Assembly (NCBI GenBank): GCA_038252255.1
Contig: JBBSAM010000018.1
Location: 35,357-99,356, forward strand
DNA length: 64,000 nt
From: Chersky-806 sp038252255
GTDB lineage: Bacteria > Actinomycetota > Acidimicrobiia > IMCC26256 > JAENVU01
Reading direction: 5' to 3'
Shown here piece after piece: positions 24,529 to 32,898 of the stretch. The position numbers and the translations under genes were made by a program. The notes beneath the pieces are model-generated. The model saw only the letters and a program-made list of their open reading frames with translations, did not search any database and was not told the origin of the DNA. Within the stretch, counting starts at the first letter, position 1. Every line of letters begins with the position of its first letter.

Positions 24529-25227
24529 ATGGACGGCACCCCCGTCGGACGGCGGGTCTTCCTCGGAGTGCTCGGCGTCGGCGCGGTCGGAATTCTCTGG
24601 GGGGCGAAGGCCCAGGACTGGCTCGAGCGGGCGGTCGCGCCGCTCGTCGCGAAGGACGGGACGGGCCTCTCGGCCTTCCTCCCGATCGGTCGCTTCCGCA
24701 TCTACACCGTCACGGGCGAGCTCCCGAGCAAGAGCAAGGCGGAGTACCGCTTGCAGGTCGGCGGCCTGGTCGACACCCCGTACACCCTCACCTACGCCGA
24801 GCTGCGGGCCCTTCCCCCCACCAAGATGACGAAGGACTTCCAGTGCGTCACCGGCTGGCGCGTGCACGACGTGAAGTGGCAGGGGGTGCTCCTGAGCGAC
24901 CTGCTCGACCGCGCCGGTGTGCAGGGGAACGCGAAGGCGATCCGCTTCAAGAGCTTCGACGGCACCTACACCGAGAGCCTCACGCTGAGCCAGGCTCGCC
25001 GGAAGGACGTCATCGTCGCGTACCAGATGGAAGGCGGCGACATCTCCGACGAGCACGGTGGGCCGGTGCGGCTCTACGTCGCACCGATGTACGGCTACAA
25101 GTCGTGCAAGTGGCTCGACGCGATCGACCTCACCGACCAGGTCGAGCCCGGCTACTGGGAGCACTACGGCTACGACGTCGACGCATGGGTAGGAAAGTCG
25201 AATGGCCGCGACGACAACGCCACCTGA
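24529..25227 (+). CDS. Molybdopterin-dependent oxidoreductase, sulfite-oxidase fold, Tat-exported
   Basis: The N-terminus has a twin-arginine signal (GRRVFLG, 7-13) and hydrophobic core. The mature protein has the sulfite-oxidase fold, with the Mo-ligand Cys106 in FQCVTGW and the C-terminal GGPVRLYVAPMYGYKSCKW region. At 232 residues it is close to YedY/MsrP-type enzymes rather than full sulfite oxidases. The stop lies inside the next gene (26-base overlap), which encodes a cytochrome b, so the two likely form an exported oxidoreductase with a membrane electron carrier. The substrate is unknown. Confidence 0.85.
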   Translation: MDGTPVGRRVFLGVLGVGAVGILWGAKAQDWLERAVAPLVAKDGTGLSAFLPIGRFRIYTVTGELPSKSKAEYRLQVGGLVDTPYTLTYAELRALPPTKMTKDFQCVTGWRVHDVKWQGVLLSDLLDRAGVQGNAKAIRFKSFDGTYTESLTLSQARRKDVIVAYQMEGGDISDEHGGPVRLYVAPMYGYKSCKWLDAIDLTDQVEPGYWEHYGYDVDAWVGKSNGRDDNAT

Positions 25228-25867
25228 GGCCGAGCTCCCGCCCGACGCGCAGATCACGCGCTTCGACCGGGTCGAGCGGATCGCGCACTGGGTGAACGCA
25301 TCGCTGTTCGGGATCGTGATGCTGACGGGCTCGATCCTCTACATCGGCGAGCTCTCCATCCTCGTCGGCAACCGCGAGATCGTGCGGACGATCCACGTGT
25401 ACTGCGGGCTCGCGATCCCCGTCGCGTTCCTCGTCGCCTACTTCCCGCGGTGGGGGAAGGCGCTCCGCCGCGACTTCAGCCGCATCAACCGCTGGACGAA
25501 GGACGACAAGCGTTGGCTCCGCACGCTCGGCCGCGACAAGGACGTCCGTCTGGGCAAGTTCAACTCGGGCCAGAAGCTCAACGCGGCGTTCGTCGTGGGC
25601 GCGGCATTGGTCATGGTCGCGACGGGGTCGATCATGAAGTGGTTCGAGCCGTTCCCGGTGGACATCCGGACCGGCTCGACCTTCGTGCACGACTGGTTCG
25701 CCTTCTTCATCTGGATGTCCGTCCTCGGCCACATCTGGTTCGCGTTCAAGGACCCCGAGGCGCTGCGGGCCATGTGGCGGGGTGCGATCAGCGCCCGGTG
25801 GGCGCGTGGGAATCGACCCCGCTGGTACGAGGAAACGACCCGAGGCGGCGAGGACCCCGCGGCCTAG
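25202..25867 (+). CDS. Cytochrome b/b6 domain membrane subunit
   Basis: The 221-residue protein has four predicted membrane helices with haem-ligand candidates His29 (IAHWVN), His65 (IHVYCG), and two C-terminal histidines (FVHDWF, LGHIWF). This is the pattern of FdnI/HydC-type cytochrome b subunits. It overlaps the molybdopterin gene by 26 bases and probably links that exported enzyme to the quinone pool. It differs from MsrQ, which has six helices. Confidence 0.82.
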   Translation: MAATTTPPEAELPPDAQITRFDRVERIAHWVNASLFGIVMLTGSILYIGELSILVGNREIVRTIHVYCGLAIPVAFLVAYFPRWGKALRRDFSRINRWTKDDKRWLRTLGRDKDVRLGKFNSGQKLNAAFVVGAALVMVATGSIMKWFEPFPVDIRTGSTFVHDWFAFFIWMSVLGHIWFAFKDPEALRAMWRGAISARWARGNRPRWYEETTRGGEDPAA

Positions 25868-25876
25868 GCTCGTTCC

Positions 25877-27007
25877 GTGGCCCCCCAACCCAAAGACCTC
25901 GCCCTCCCCGCCGCGCTGCGCCCGGGTGACGGCCGCTTCGGCTCCGGTCCGTCCAAGGTGCGCAACGAAGCCGTCCTCGCACTGGCGGACGCCGCGCCCG
26001 GCTTCATGGGCACGTCGCACCGCCGCGACACGGTGAAGTCCGTCGTGCACGGCGTGCGCGAAGGCATCACCGATCTGTTCGGCCTGCCGGACGGGTACGA
26101 GGTGCTGATCGGGATCGGTGGCACCACCGCGTTCTGGGATGCCGCCGCGTTCGGTCTCATCGAGCGGCGCAGCCAGCACCTCGTGTTCGGCGAGTTCTCC
26201 TCCAAGTTCGCCGCCGTCACGCGCGCCGCACCCCACCTCGAAGACCCGGAGGTGATCGAGAGCCCGACGGGCACGCATCCGTTGGCGCACGCGAGCCAGA
26301 TCGTGGACGCCTACTGCTTCCCGCAGAACGAGACGTCGACCGGGGTGATGCTGGACGTGCAACGGCCGGACGGTGCGTCCGCGGACCAGCTCGTGCTCGT
26401 CGACGCGACGTCCGGGGCGGGTGGGTTGCGCTTCGACCCCGCGCAGACCGACGTGTACTACTTCGCGCCGCAGAAGAGCTTCGCCAGCGACGGCGGCCTG
26501 TGGCTCGCCACCTTCTCGCCCGCCGCGCTGGCCCGGGTCGAGCAGATCCGCGGCACCGGACGCTGGGTGCCGTCGAGCCTGGACCTCTCCATCGCGGTCG
26601 AGCAGTCCCGGCTCGACCAGACCTACAACACGCCCGCGCTCGCCACCATCTTCCTGCTCGCCCACCAGGTCGACTGGATGCTGAGTCAGGGCGGCCTCGA
26701 AGGCTGCGCCTCCCGCTGCGACCGGAGCGCCGAGATCCTCTACGGGTGGGCCGAGGCGAGCCCGGTCGCCACACCGTTCGTCGAGAAGCCCGCCGAACGC
26801 AGCCATGTGACCGCGACGATCGACTTCGACGATGCGGTCGACGCCGCGGCGCTCGCGAAGGCGCTCCGCGCGAACGGCATCCTCGACACGGAGCCGTACC
26901 GGAAGCTCGGCCGCAACCAGCTCCGCATCGGGATCTTCCCCGCGGTCGAGCCCGACGACGTCGCGACGCTCACCCGGGCGATCGACTGGCTCGTCGAGCG
27001 CCTCTAG
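25877..27007 (+). CDS. serC: Phosphoserine aminotransferase
   Basis: SerC makes phosphoserine from phosphohydroxypyruvate with PLP. The 376-residue protein matches the actinobacterial form: GSGPSKVR near 22-29, MGTSHRRD near 46-53, and the PLP Lys in YYFAPQKSFASDGGLW near 194-209. The start is a GTG 10 bases after the cytochrome stop. Its TAG lies in CTAG (27004-27007), shared with the stop of the convergent ABC ATPase gene. No serA or serB is adjacent. Confidence 0.94.
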   Translation: MAPQPKDLALPAALRPGDGRFGSGPSKVRNEAVLALADAAPGFMGTSHRRDTVKSVVHGVREGITDLFGLPDGYEVLIGIGGTTAFWDAAAFGLIERRSQHLVFGEFSSKFAAVTRAAPHLEDPEVIESPTGTHPLAHASQIVDAYCFPQNETSTGVMLDVQRPDGASADQLVLVDATSGAGGLRFDPAQTDVYYFAPQKSFASDGGLWLATFSPAALARVEQIRGTGRWVPSSLDLSIAVEQSRLDQTYNTPALATIFLLAHQVDWMLSQGGLEGCASRCDRSAEILYGWAEASPVATPFVEKPAERSHVTATIDFDDAVDAAALAKALRANGILDTEPYRKLGRNQLRIGIFPAVEPDDVATLTRAIDWLVERL

Positions 27008-28017
27008 CCGGCTGAGGCCTCGGCCGGCGCGTCGCCCGCGTGCGACAGCAGGTCGCCCATCCCCTGCGGACCGATCCGCTGGCGGAAGTCGCGCACCGAG
27101 TAGCCGGTGACCACCGCCGCGGTCTTCGCCCGCGCCGTCGCAGAACGCGGCATCCCGAACAACGGCCCGATCTCGCCGAAGTAGCGACCGGCCGGGAGCG
27201 TCGCCCGCAGCTCCCAGCTGCCGTCGACTAGCTGGCGCAGGATCTCGATCTCGCCCGACTCGAGCATGTAGATGAGCTCGCCGAACGAGCCTTGCGCGAA
27301 CAGCTCTTCACCCGCCGCGAGATGGACCACCTCGGGCTCGGCAGCTTCGGCCTTCCCGAACTGCGGCACGAGCTCGACGACCCGGTCGGCGAGCGGGAGC
27401 ATGCGCTGGTCATGGGTCGAGATCACGACGACCCGCTCGCCCGACGCCAGCTCGCGCAGAAGGCGGAGGATCTCTTCGACCGCGATGTAGTCGAGGTGCG
27501 CGGTGGGCTCGTCCGCGAGGAGCAACGGCGGGTCGAGCGCGAGCGCGCGGGCGATCGCCACCCGCTGCTGCTGGCCGCCCGACAGGTCGCCCGGTCGGTG
27601 CTGGAGACGGTCCTTCAAGCCGACCTGCACGAGGAGCTCGGTGGCCCGGGCCCGCCGTTGCGCCCGCGGAACCTTCGCGGCACGCAGTGGCACCTCGACG
27701 TTCTCCAGTGCGGTGAGGCTAGGGACCAGGTTGAACGCCTGGAACACGATGCCCACCGTGTGCCGCCGGTACTCGGTGAGCTGGCTGCCTTCCAGCCCCG
27801 TGACCGTGACGTCACCGAAGCTGATGCGACCCTTGGTCGGCGTGAGGATCCCGCCGAGGCACGAGAGCAGCGTCGTCTTGCCGCAGCCACTCGGCCCGAG
27901 CAGCAGCACGAGCTCGCCCGGGTCGCAGTGCACGGACAGGCCGTCGATCGGCCGGACCGCGTAGCCGCCGCTCGAGTACTCGACCACCAGGTCGCTGATC
28001 TCCAACGAGGGCATCAC
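27004..28017 (-). CDS. ABC transporter ATPase fused to a cyclic-nucleotide-binding domain
   Basis: Residues 1 to about 225 form an ABC ATPase of the MacB/LolD type: Walker A GPSGCGKTT (41-49), signature LSGGQQQR near 146, Walker B LLLADEP and the H-loop STHD. From about 232 a CNMP-binding domain follows (EELFAQGSFGELIYMLESGE), with the phosphate-cassette-like FGEIGPLFGMPRSATARA near 283-300. This cassette resembles those that bind cAMP/cGMP. The fusion suggests that export is gated by a cyclic nucleotide. It is coupled to the permease gene by a 4-base overlap. Confidence 0.9.
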   Translation of the reverse strand: MMPSLEISDLVVEYSSGGYAVRPIDGLSVHCDPGELVLLLGPSGCGKTTLLSCLGGILTPTKGRISFGDVTVTGLEGSQLTEYRRHTVGIVFQAFNLVPSLTALENVEVPLRAAKVPRAQRRARATELLVQVGLKDRLQHRPGDLSGGQQQRVAIARALALDPPLLLADEPTAHLDYIAVEEILRLLRELASGERVVVISTHDQRMLPLADRVVELVPQFGKAEAAEPEVVHLAAGEELFAQGSFGELIYMLESGEIEILRQLVDGSWELRATLPAGRYFGEIGPLFGMPRSATARAKTAAVVTGYSVRDFRQRIGPQGMGDLLSHAGDAPAEASAG

Positions 28018-29060
28018 GCACCTCCGAACGCGAGCGCCGGGCTCACGGTGATCGCTCGACGCAATCCGGCCAGGCTGGCCAGCCCGCCGACGATCACCGC
28101 GACGACCGGCAAGACGAGGAACGCAACGGTGGGGATCTCGGCCGGCATCGGGAAGATCGGTGCCAGCACGAGCGCGAGCAGCGCGCCGATGAGCGCGGCG
28201 ACCAGCGACACGATGACGGCCTGCACGGCCAACCCGCCGAGCAGCGCCGGGGTACCGGTACCCGTGGCCTTGAACACCGCGAAGTCACGCACGCGCTCCA
28301 AGGCGGAGAGGTAGATCACCGAACCGACGATGCACGCGGCGACCAACGCGAGCAGCACGCCGACGAAGTTGATCGTCTGCCGCCCGGACCCGAGTGACTG
28401 CAGCAGGTCCTTCTTCGTCTGCGTGAGGGTCACGAGCCGAGCGCCGTCGATGTTGCCGCGCGGGTTGCCGCGCAGAGCGATCGACGTGAAGAGCGGCGCA
28501 CCGCCGAAGGTCAGGCCCTGTACGTCCTGCAGCGTGAGGAACACGTTCGGCATGCCGCCGTAGAGACCGGAGCCGTCGACCGTCCCGACGACGCGCAACG
28601 TCTTGTCGCCCATCTGCACGGTGTCACCGATGTCCTTGCCGAGGCGACTGCCGACCGCGATCTCTCCCGGTTGGCGCGGCGCGCGCCCGTCGTCCACCTT
28701 CGGGCTCCCTACCCCACCCGGGACCGCGCCGATCATCGTCACGTGCTTCGGCGTGTCACCCGGGATCGTCGCACCGATGGCCACGAACGGATCCGCCGCC
28801 GTCACTCCGGGAAGCCGGCGGGCCGCCGCGAGCGTCCCGGCGGGGAGCACCGCCGACGAGTTGAACGGACCGGTCGCGCCGGTCGCGATCGCCCACTCGT
28901 CGGCTCCCGTCGTCTTGATCGTCCGGTCGACCTCGTTGACGAAGGAAGCCGACAACCCCGCCAGCACCAGCGTCATCGAGAAGACCAACGCCGTGCCGAG
29001 CACGGCGATCAGGAAGCGGCGGCGACGCCACTGCAAGTCTCGCAGCGCGGCTACGAGCAT
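28014..29060 (-). CDS. ABC transporter permease, FtsX/MacB type
   Basis: The protein of about 348 residues has one N-terminal membrane segment (FLIAVLGTALVFSMTLVLAGL), a large external MacB-like periplasmic core (about 40-245) and three C-terminal helices. This is the FtsX/DevC-type topology of ATPase-coupled extrusion machines. It partners the ATPase-cNMP fusion downstream, with an ATGA-type overlap. No membrane-fusion or substrate protein is adjacent, so the substrate is unknown. The ATG at 29060 begins just before the first helix. Confidence 0.88.
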   Translation of the reverse strand: MLVAALRDLQWRRRRFLIAVLGTALVFSMTLVLAGLSASFVNEVDRTIKTTGADEWAIATGATGPFNSSAVLPAGTLAAARRLPGVTAADPFVAIGATIPGDTPKHVTMIGAVPGGVGSPKVDDGRAPRQPGEIAVGSRLGKDIGDTVQMGDKTLRVVGTVDGSGLYGGMPNVFLTLQDVQGLTFGGAPLFTSIALRGNPRGNIDGARLVTLTQTKKDLLQSLGSGRQTINFVGVLLALVAACIVGSVIYLSALERVRDFAVFKATGTGTPALLGGLAVQAVIVSLVAALIGALLALVLAPIFPMPAEIPTVAFLVLPVVAVIVGGLASLAGLRRAITVSPALAFGGA

Positions 29061-29204
29061 GTCTGCCTCCGTCTTGTTCTGCCCGGCCCGACCTGCCCGT
29101 GGCCCCTTCGGATGGTCAAGAGCCGCGCGTGCGCGATCTCTCGGCCAGGAGACTAGCGACCCTCGTCCGTGACGCGCCTTTCCCGACTCTGGCAAGATCC
29201 GGTC

Positions 29205-29918
29205 ATGCTCTTCGTCCACGAGATTCACCGTGTCATGGGCCTGCACGAGGACCAGTTCGAACAGGCCTACCGCGAGGTCTGGATGCCGATGCTCGGCGAG
29301 ACGGACGACGCGCGACTCCTCTACTTCGCGAAGCACGCCCACGGCACCGGCCGCGCGTACAACACCATCACCATCACCGCGGTGGCCGACGGAGCGGCGT
29401 GGGAACGCATCGACACGCGCCTCCGGACCGGTGATCTCCGAAGCTGGGTCGCCGAGGTCGACACGATGCGCCACGACGTGACGGCCAAGGTCCTCACGCC
29501 GGTGGAATGGTCGCCGCTCCAAGCGATCGAGCTCGGCAACGTCCCGACGGACGGTGGTGAGCACGACGCGACGCTGTTCATGGAAGACACCGCGTGGCCG
29601 CACGCGGGCAAGCTCGAGGAGTACATCACGGCCGCGCGCGACAACTACGCGCCGAGCCTTGCCGAGGGCCGGCACGGGGGCCGGTCCCTGCTCCAGCTCG
29701 AGGCGGTGTTCAGGCCCGCGTGGGGCGCGGCCGCCCGCCGCCGCGAGATCATCCTCTGGCAGCGCGTCACCAGGCCATCGGGCATCCTCGGGCTCCTCAC
29801 GAGTGAGATCCCGGCCGAGCACCGCGCCCCGGGCACCTGGATGCACGATGCGTTGAACGTGCGCGACGACTGGGAGAGCCGGCTGCTCCGCACCTCGACC
29901 TGGTCACCCCTGGCCTGA
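29205..29918 (+). CDS. Conserved hypothetical protein, possibly NIPSNAP-like dimeric alpha/beta barrel
   Basis: The 237-residue protein appears to contain two similar halves (about 1-112 and 113-237), each with a beta-alpha-beta pattern as in ferredoxin-like or NIPSNAP proteins. It begins MLFVHEIHRVMG. No catalytic motif, signal peptide or membrane segment is visible. A GTG 36 bases upstream in frame is an alternative start. It is joined to the next hydrolase gene by a one-base stop/start overlap, suggesting one operon. Function is not recognised. Confidence 0.6.
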   Translation: MLFVHEIHRVMGLHEDQFEQAYREVWMPMLGETDDARLLYFAKHAHGTGRAYNTITITAVADGAAWERIDTRLRTGDLRSWVAEVDTMRHDVTAKVLTPVEWSPLQAIELGNVPTDGGEHDATLFMEDTAWPHAGKLEEYITAARDNYAPSLAEGRHGGRSLLQLEAVFRPAWGAAARRREIILWQRVTRPSGILGLLTSEIPAEHRAPGTWMHDALNVRDDWESRLLRTSTWSPLA

Positions 29919-30652
29919 TGCCCGCGGTCCTCGTCCACGGGGTCCCCGACACCGCGGGCATGTGGGAACCGCTGCGCTCGCATCTCGCGCGCACCGACAT
30001 CGTCGCCCTCGGGCTCCCGGGGTTCGGCGCTCCTCTGCCGGACGGCTTCGGGTCCACGAAGGAGGAGTACGCCGGCTGGATCGCCGCCCAGATCGCCGCG
30101 ATCGGCGAGCCGGTCGACCTGGTCGGCCACTACTGGGGCTGCCTGCTCGTGCAACGCGTCGCCTCGACGAACCCCGAGCTGATCCGGACGCTGGCGTGCG
30201 GGAGCGGCCCGATCGACCGCACCTACGTCTGGCACGCGATGGCTCAGCTCTGGCAGACACCCGGCGCCGGTGAGGACGTGGTGGCAGGGATGCTCGCGCT
30301 CCCCCCGGCGGATCTCACGGACGCGTTGACCGCCGGTGGATCGCCGCCGGGGCTCGCCGCGTTACAGGCCAAGGAGATCGACGAGCGGATGGCTGCGTGC
30401 ATCCTGGCGCTGTACCGCTCCGCGGTGACGGTCGGCGAGGAGTGGGAAGACGGCGTCGCCGCGATGCCGCGGCGGCCGTCGCTCGTGCTGTGGGGTCGCG
30501 ACGACCCGTTCGCCACGCCCGAGTTCGGCGAGCGTCTCGCGGCGCGCATCGACGCCGACCTCATGGTCTTCGCCGGCTGCGCGCACTGGTGGCCATGGGA
30601 GCGCGCCGCCGACTCGGCGGCCGCGCTCGAACGCCTCTGGTCGCGCGGCTAG
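29918..30652 (+). CDS. Alpha/beta hydrolase
   Basis: The 244-residue protein starts PAVLVHGVPDT (2-12), with the oxyanion HG motif. The nucleophile elbow reads VGHYWGC (about 69-75), so the residue where Ser or Asp is expected is Tyr. That is unusual and may mean a non-hydrolytic member. The late His is in GCAHWWPWE near 225. The ATG shares one base with the previous stop. The stop sits in the loop of a strong hairpin. Confidence 0.75.
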   Translation: MPAVLVHGVPDTAGMWEPLRSHLARTDIVALGLPGFGAPLPDGFGSTKEEYAGWIAAQIAAIGEPVDLVGHYWGCLLVQRVASTNPELIRTLACGSGPIDRTYVWHAMAQLWQTPGAGEDVVAGMLALPPADLTDALTAGGSPPGLAALQAKEIDERMAACILALYRSAVTVGEEWEDGVAAMPRRPSLVLWGRDDPFATPEFGERLAARIDADLMVFAGCAHWWPWERAADSAAALERLWSRG

Positions 30653-30668
30653 AGGCCGCGCGACCAGA
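30636..30668. terminator. Perfect hairpin between convergent genes
   Basis: Arms of 14 bp (TCTGGTCGCGCGGC and its reverse complement) flank a 5-nt loop TAGAG that contains the stop codon of the upstream hydrolase. It lies just before the end of the convergent membrane-protein gene, so it can terminate transcription from both sides. No U-tract follows. Confidence 0.8.
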
Positions 30669-30677
30669 CACGATCCA

Positions 30678-32066
30678 CTAGTTCGAAGCGGCTTGCTGCT
30701 GCGAGGTGACCTTGCCCGAGGTCTGGGGGTTGGGCGGGTCCCAGGCCGTCCCGCCGACCCGGCCACCGAGCTCCGGGCACTCGCCGGCGAACACGCCCCA
30801 GGTGCACTCGAAGCCGGGCACCGTCCAGTCGTGCAGCATCCAGATGTCGTTGAGCGGGACCTTGTGGCCCCCCGCATTGGTGCACTGCTTCGGGCTCATG
30901 GACTCGGCCCCGATGACGACGCCGGTGTTGTCCAGGCAGAGGCCGCCGTTGAAGTTGTGCTGGTGCCAGCGGTCGTTCGGGCCGGTGAAGCCCTCGGGCG
31001 GGCCACCCGGGTGGAAGACCAGGTAGCTCAGGCCGACGATCTTCGCGTCGGGCGTGGCGCCGTCGAAGAGGAGCTCGGACGGGGTCGCCGGGTTGAACGA
31101 GGCGGCCAACGCGGTGTTCGTGTAGTGCGCCCCGATGCAGGGCACGTACACCGTGGACTTGCGGTAGCCCGCCGCCTCGGCGGCCGCGACCGTCGGGTAC
31201 TTCACCGCGACACCACGAGCGACCGTCTGCTCGGCCTGGAGTGCCTGCGCCTCGGCCTGGGTGATCGGCGCCTGCTTGAACGGGCCGCGGTGCTCATGAC
31301 CCTCCGCGTCCTTGCCGACCTGACCCACGGATGCCGGTGGTCCCGAGCGCTCGCAGGGTGAGTCACCCGTGAGCGCGCCGCTGACGATGATGCCGTTGCC
31401 GGTGTCGACGAGCCCGCCGGAACCGGGGATCACCGAGTGGTTGTGATCGTGGCCGGCGGTCGCAGCGCCGCCTGCCGCACCGTGGTTGTGGCCGTCCGCG
31501 CTGAGACCCGAGGTGCCGCCGCCATTGCCGCTCGCGGCGGGGCTGAAGATCACGCTCGTGAGGACGGCGATGACCACGACGATGAAGCCGACGCCGCTGA
31601 AGCCGACCGTTGCGCTCAACGGGCGGCGGCTGATGCTCTTGCTGAGCAGGGCGAAGCTCGCGAGCACCGCAAGACCCTCGAACACCGCGCACAGGATGTC
31701 GGTGCTGCCCCAGGCCTCGGGGGTTCCGTCGCTACCGATCGCGATGCCGACGGTACGGCTGACGACCCAGATCGCGAGGACGGCCAGGTTCAGCACGATG
31801 CCGATCGTGATCACCGGGCGGGTCGGCCGGAACCCGATCATCGCCGCCAGACCAAGTTGGAGCCAGGCGACGGTGGCGAAGAAGAGGCCGTGCGTCCACG
31901 AGACGCCGGCGTGCTCGCCCATCATGCCGAAGTGGATCGCTCCCGACCCGAGCATCAACGCGGCGATCGTCCAGCGGAGCACGGTGCCGAAGCTCGTCGG
32001 ACGCGGCCCTCGCGGCCCGCCGGAGAGCTCGACCGGCTCGATATCCCCGCGTTCCAGCGTCTGCAT
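30678..32066 (-). CDS. Membrane protein with His-rich linker and large extracytoplasmic domain
   Basis: The 462-residue protein has six or so predicted helices in residues 29-180. A His/Gly-rich linker follows (HNHGAAGG and HDHNHS near 199-220), then an external domain of about 230 residues. That domain has conserved-looking Cys and His clusters, including WHQHNFNGGLCLDN and WMLHDWTVPGFECTWGVF. The His clusters suggest metal binding. No family is recognised with confidence. It is divergent from nothing nearby and ends next to the hairpin. Confidence 0.6.
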   Translation of the reverse strand: MQTLERGDIEPVELSGGPRGPRPTSFGTVLRWTIAALMLGSGAIHFGMMGEHAGVSWTHGLFFATVAWLQLGLAAMIGFRPTRPVITIGIVLNLAVLAIWVVSRTVGIAIGSDGTPEAWGSTDILCAVFEGLAVLASFALLSKSISRRPLSATVGFSGVGFIVVVIAVLTSVIFSPAASGNGGGTSGLSADGHNHGAAGGAATAGHDHNHSVIPGSGGLVDTGNGIIVSGALTGDSPCERSGPPASVGQVGKDAEGHEHRGPFKQAPITQAEAQALQAEQTVARGVAVKYPTVAAAEAAGYRKSTVYVPCIGAHYTNTALAASFNPATPSELLFDGATPDAKIVGLSYLVFHPGGPPEGFTGPNDRWHQHNFNGGLCLDNTGVVIGAESMSPKQCTNAGGHKVPLNDIWMLHDWTVPGFECTWGVFAGECPELGGRVGGTAWDPPNPQTSGKVTSQQQAASN

Positions 32067-32112
32067 CAGAACCCCCCGGTTGCTGCACTACCTGTGCAAG
32101 ACACTAGGCCGT

Positions 32113-32898
32113 TCAGTCCGACCGTGTCAGGCGCTCCCAGCCCGGCGGTGGTGGCGCCAGGCTCCAGAACTGCTCGGGCGCGGGGGCCGCGAGCTTGGCG
32201 TCGAGATGCCAGTCCGCTTCGAGGGCGCGGAGCTGGGAGCCGTAGTGGGCGAGCGCCTGCTGCTTGCGCTCGGTCCCGGGATCCACGGTCGGCGCCGCGG
32301 GCGTCGGCCAGATCTCGGCCCGGAAGAGCTGCGCCACGCGCCACGCGAGCAGGCCGGGGATGTGCTGGTAGCCCATGTCCTCGTAGCAGAACCAAGCCGG
32401 CTCGGGGATCCGCTCGCGGACGACCCGCGCCGCGTCGTGGGTCGCGGTGTGGTCGGGATTCGCCAGGCCGAACGGCATGAACACGGCCGTCGGCGACGCG
32501 GCGCGCACCGCCGTCTCGAGTCGGTCGACGGTCTGATCCGCCCCGACCCAGTCCGGCCGGTCCAGGTACTGGTGCTCCACGAAGTCGAGCCAGACGGGAG
32601 TCGCGTGAAGCGCACCCAGCGCCCGGCGGTCTTCCTCTCGCCGCGAGGCCAGCACGTCGTCGCCGGCCGCGAAGCCGCACACCGTGTCCCAGTGCGTCAT
32701 GGGGTCGGGGTAGCTCTGCGGGGCGCCGGCATAGACGGTGATGACGGTCGCGTCCGGGTGCGCGGCGAGCAGCCGGCCACAGCCGAGCACGGCGTCGTCG
32801 AGGTGCGGCGAGACCACCACGATCCGTTCGAGCGTCGTCTCGGGGACGAGTCCCCACACACGCATGTCGGGGACGGGGTTCTCGGTACCTTCGGTCAC
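32113..32898 (-). CDS. PIG-L/LmbE-family deacetylase
   Basis: The 261-residue protein has the zinc and catalytic motif SPHLDDAVLG (29-38) and the second metal site NPDHTATHDA near 146-155, as in MshB, Mca and other N-acetylglucosaminyl deacetylases or amidases. MshB/Mca roles in mycothiol metabolism are possible but the surrounding genes do not show it. Its start overlaps the PhyH-type gene stop (32895-32898), so the two are coupled. Confidence 0.88.
   Translation of the reverse strand: MTEGTENPVPDMRVWGLVPETTLERIVVVSPHLDDAVLGCGRLLAAHPDATVITVYAGAPQSYPDPMTHWDTVCGFAAGDDVLASRREEDRRALGALHATPVWLDFVEHQYLDRPDWVGADQTVDRLETAVRAASPTAVFMPFGLANPDHTATHDAARVVRERIPEPAWFCYEDMGYQHIPGLLAWRVAQLFRAEIWPTPAAPTVDPGTERKQQALAHYGSQLRALEADWHLDAKLAAPAPEQFWSLAPPPPGWERLTRSD

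Noticed and set aside
24529..25867. Assignment of the molybdopterin/cytochrome pair as MsrPQ
   Set aside because: The cytochrome has four helices of the FdnI type instead of the MsrQ architecture, so the pair was named only by fold.
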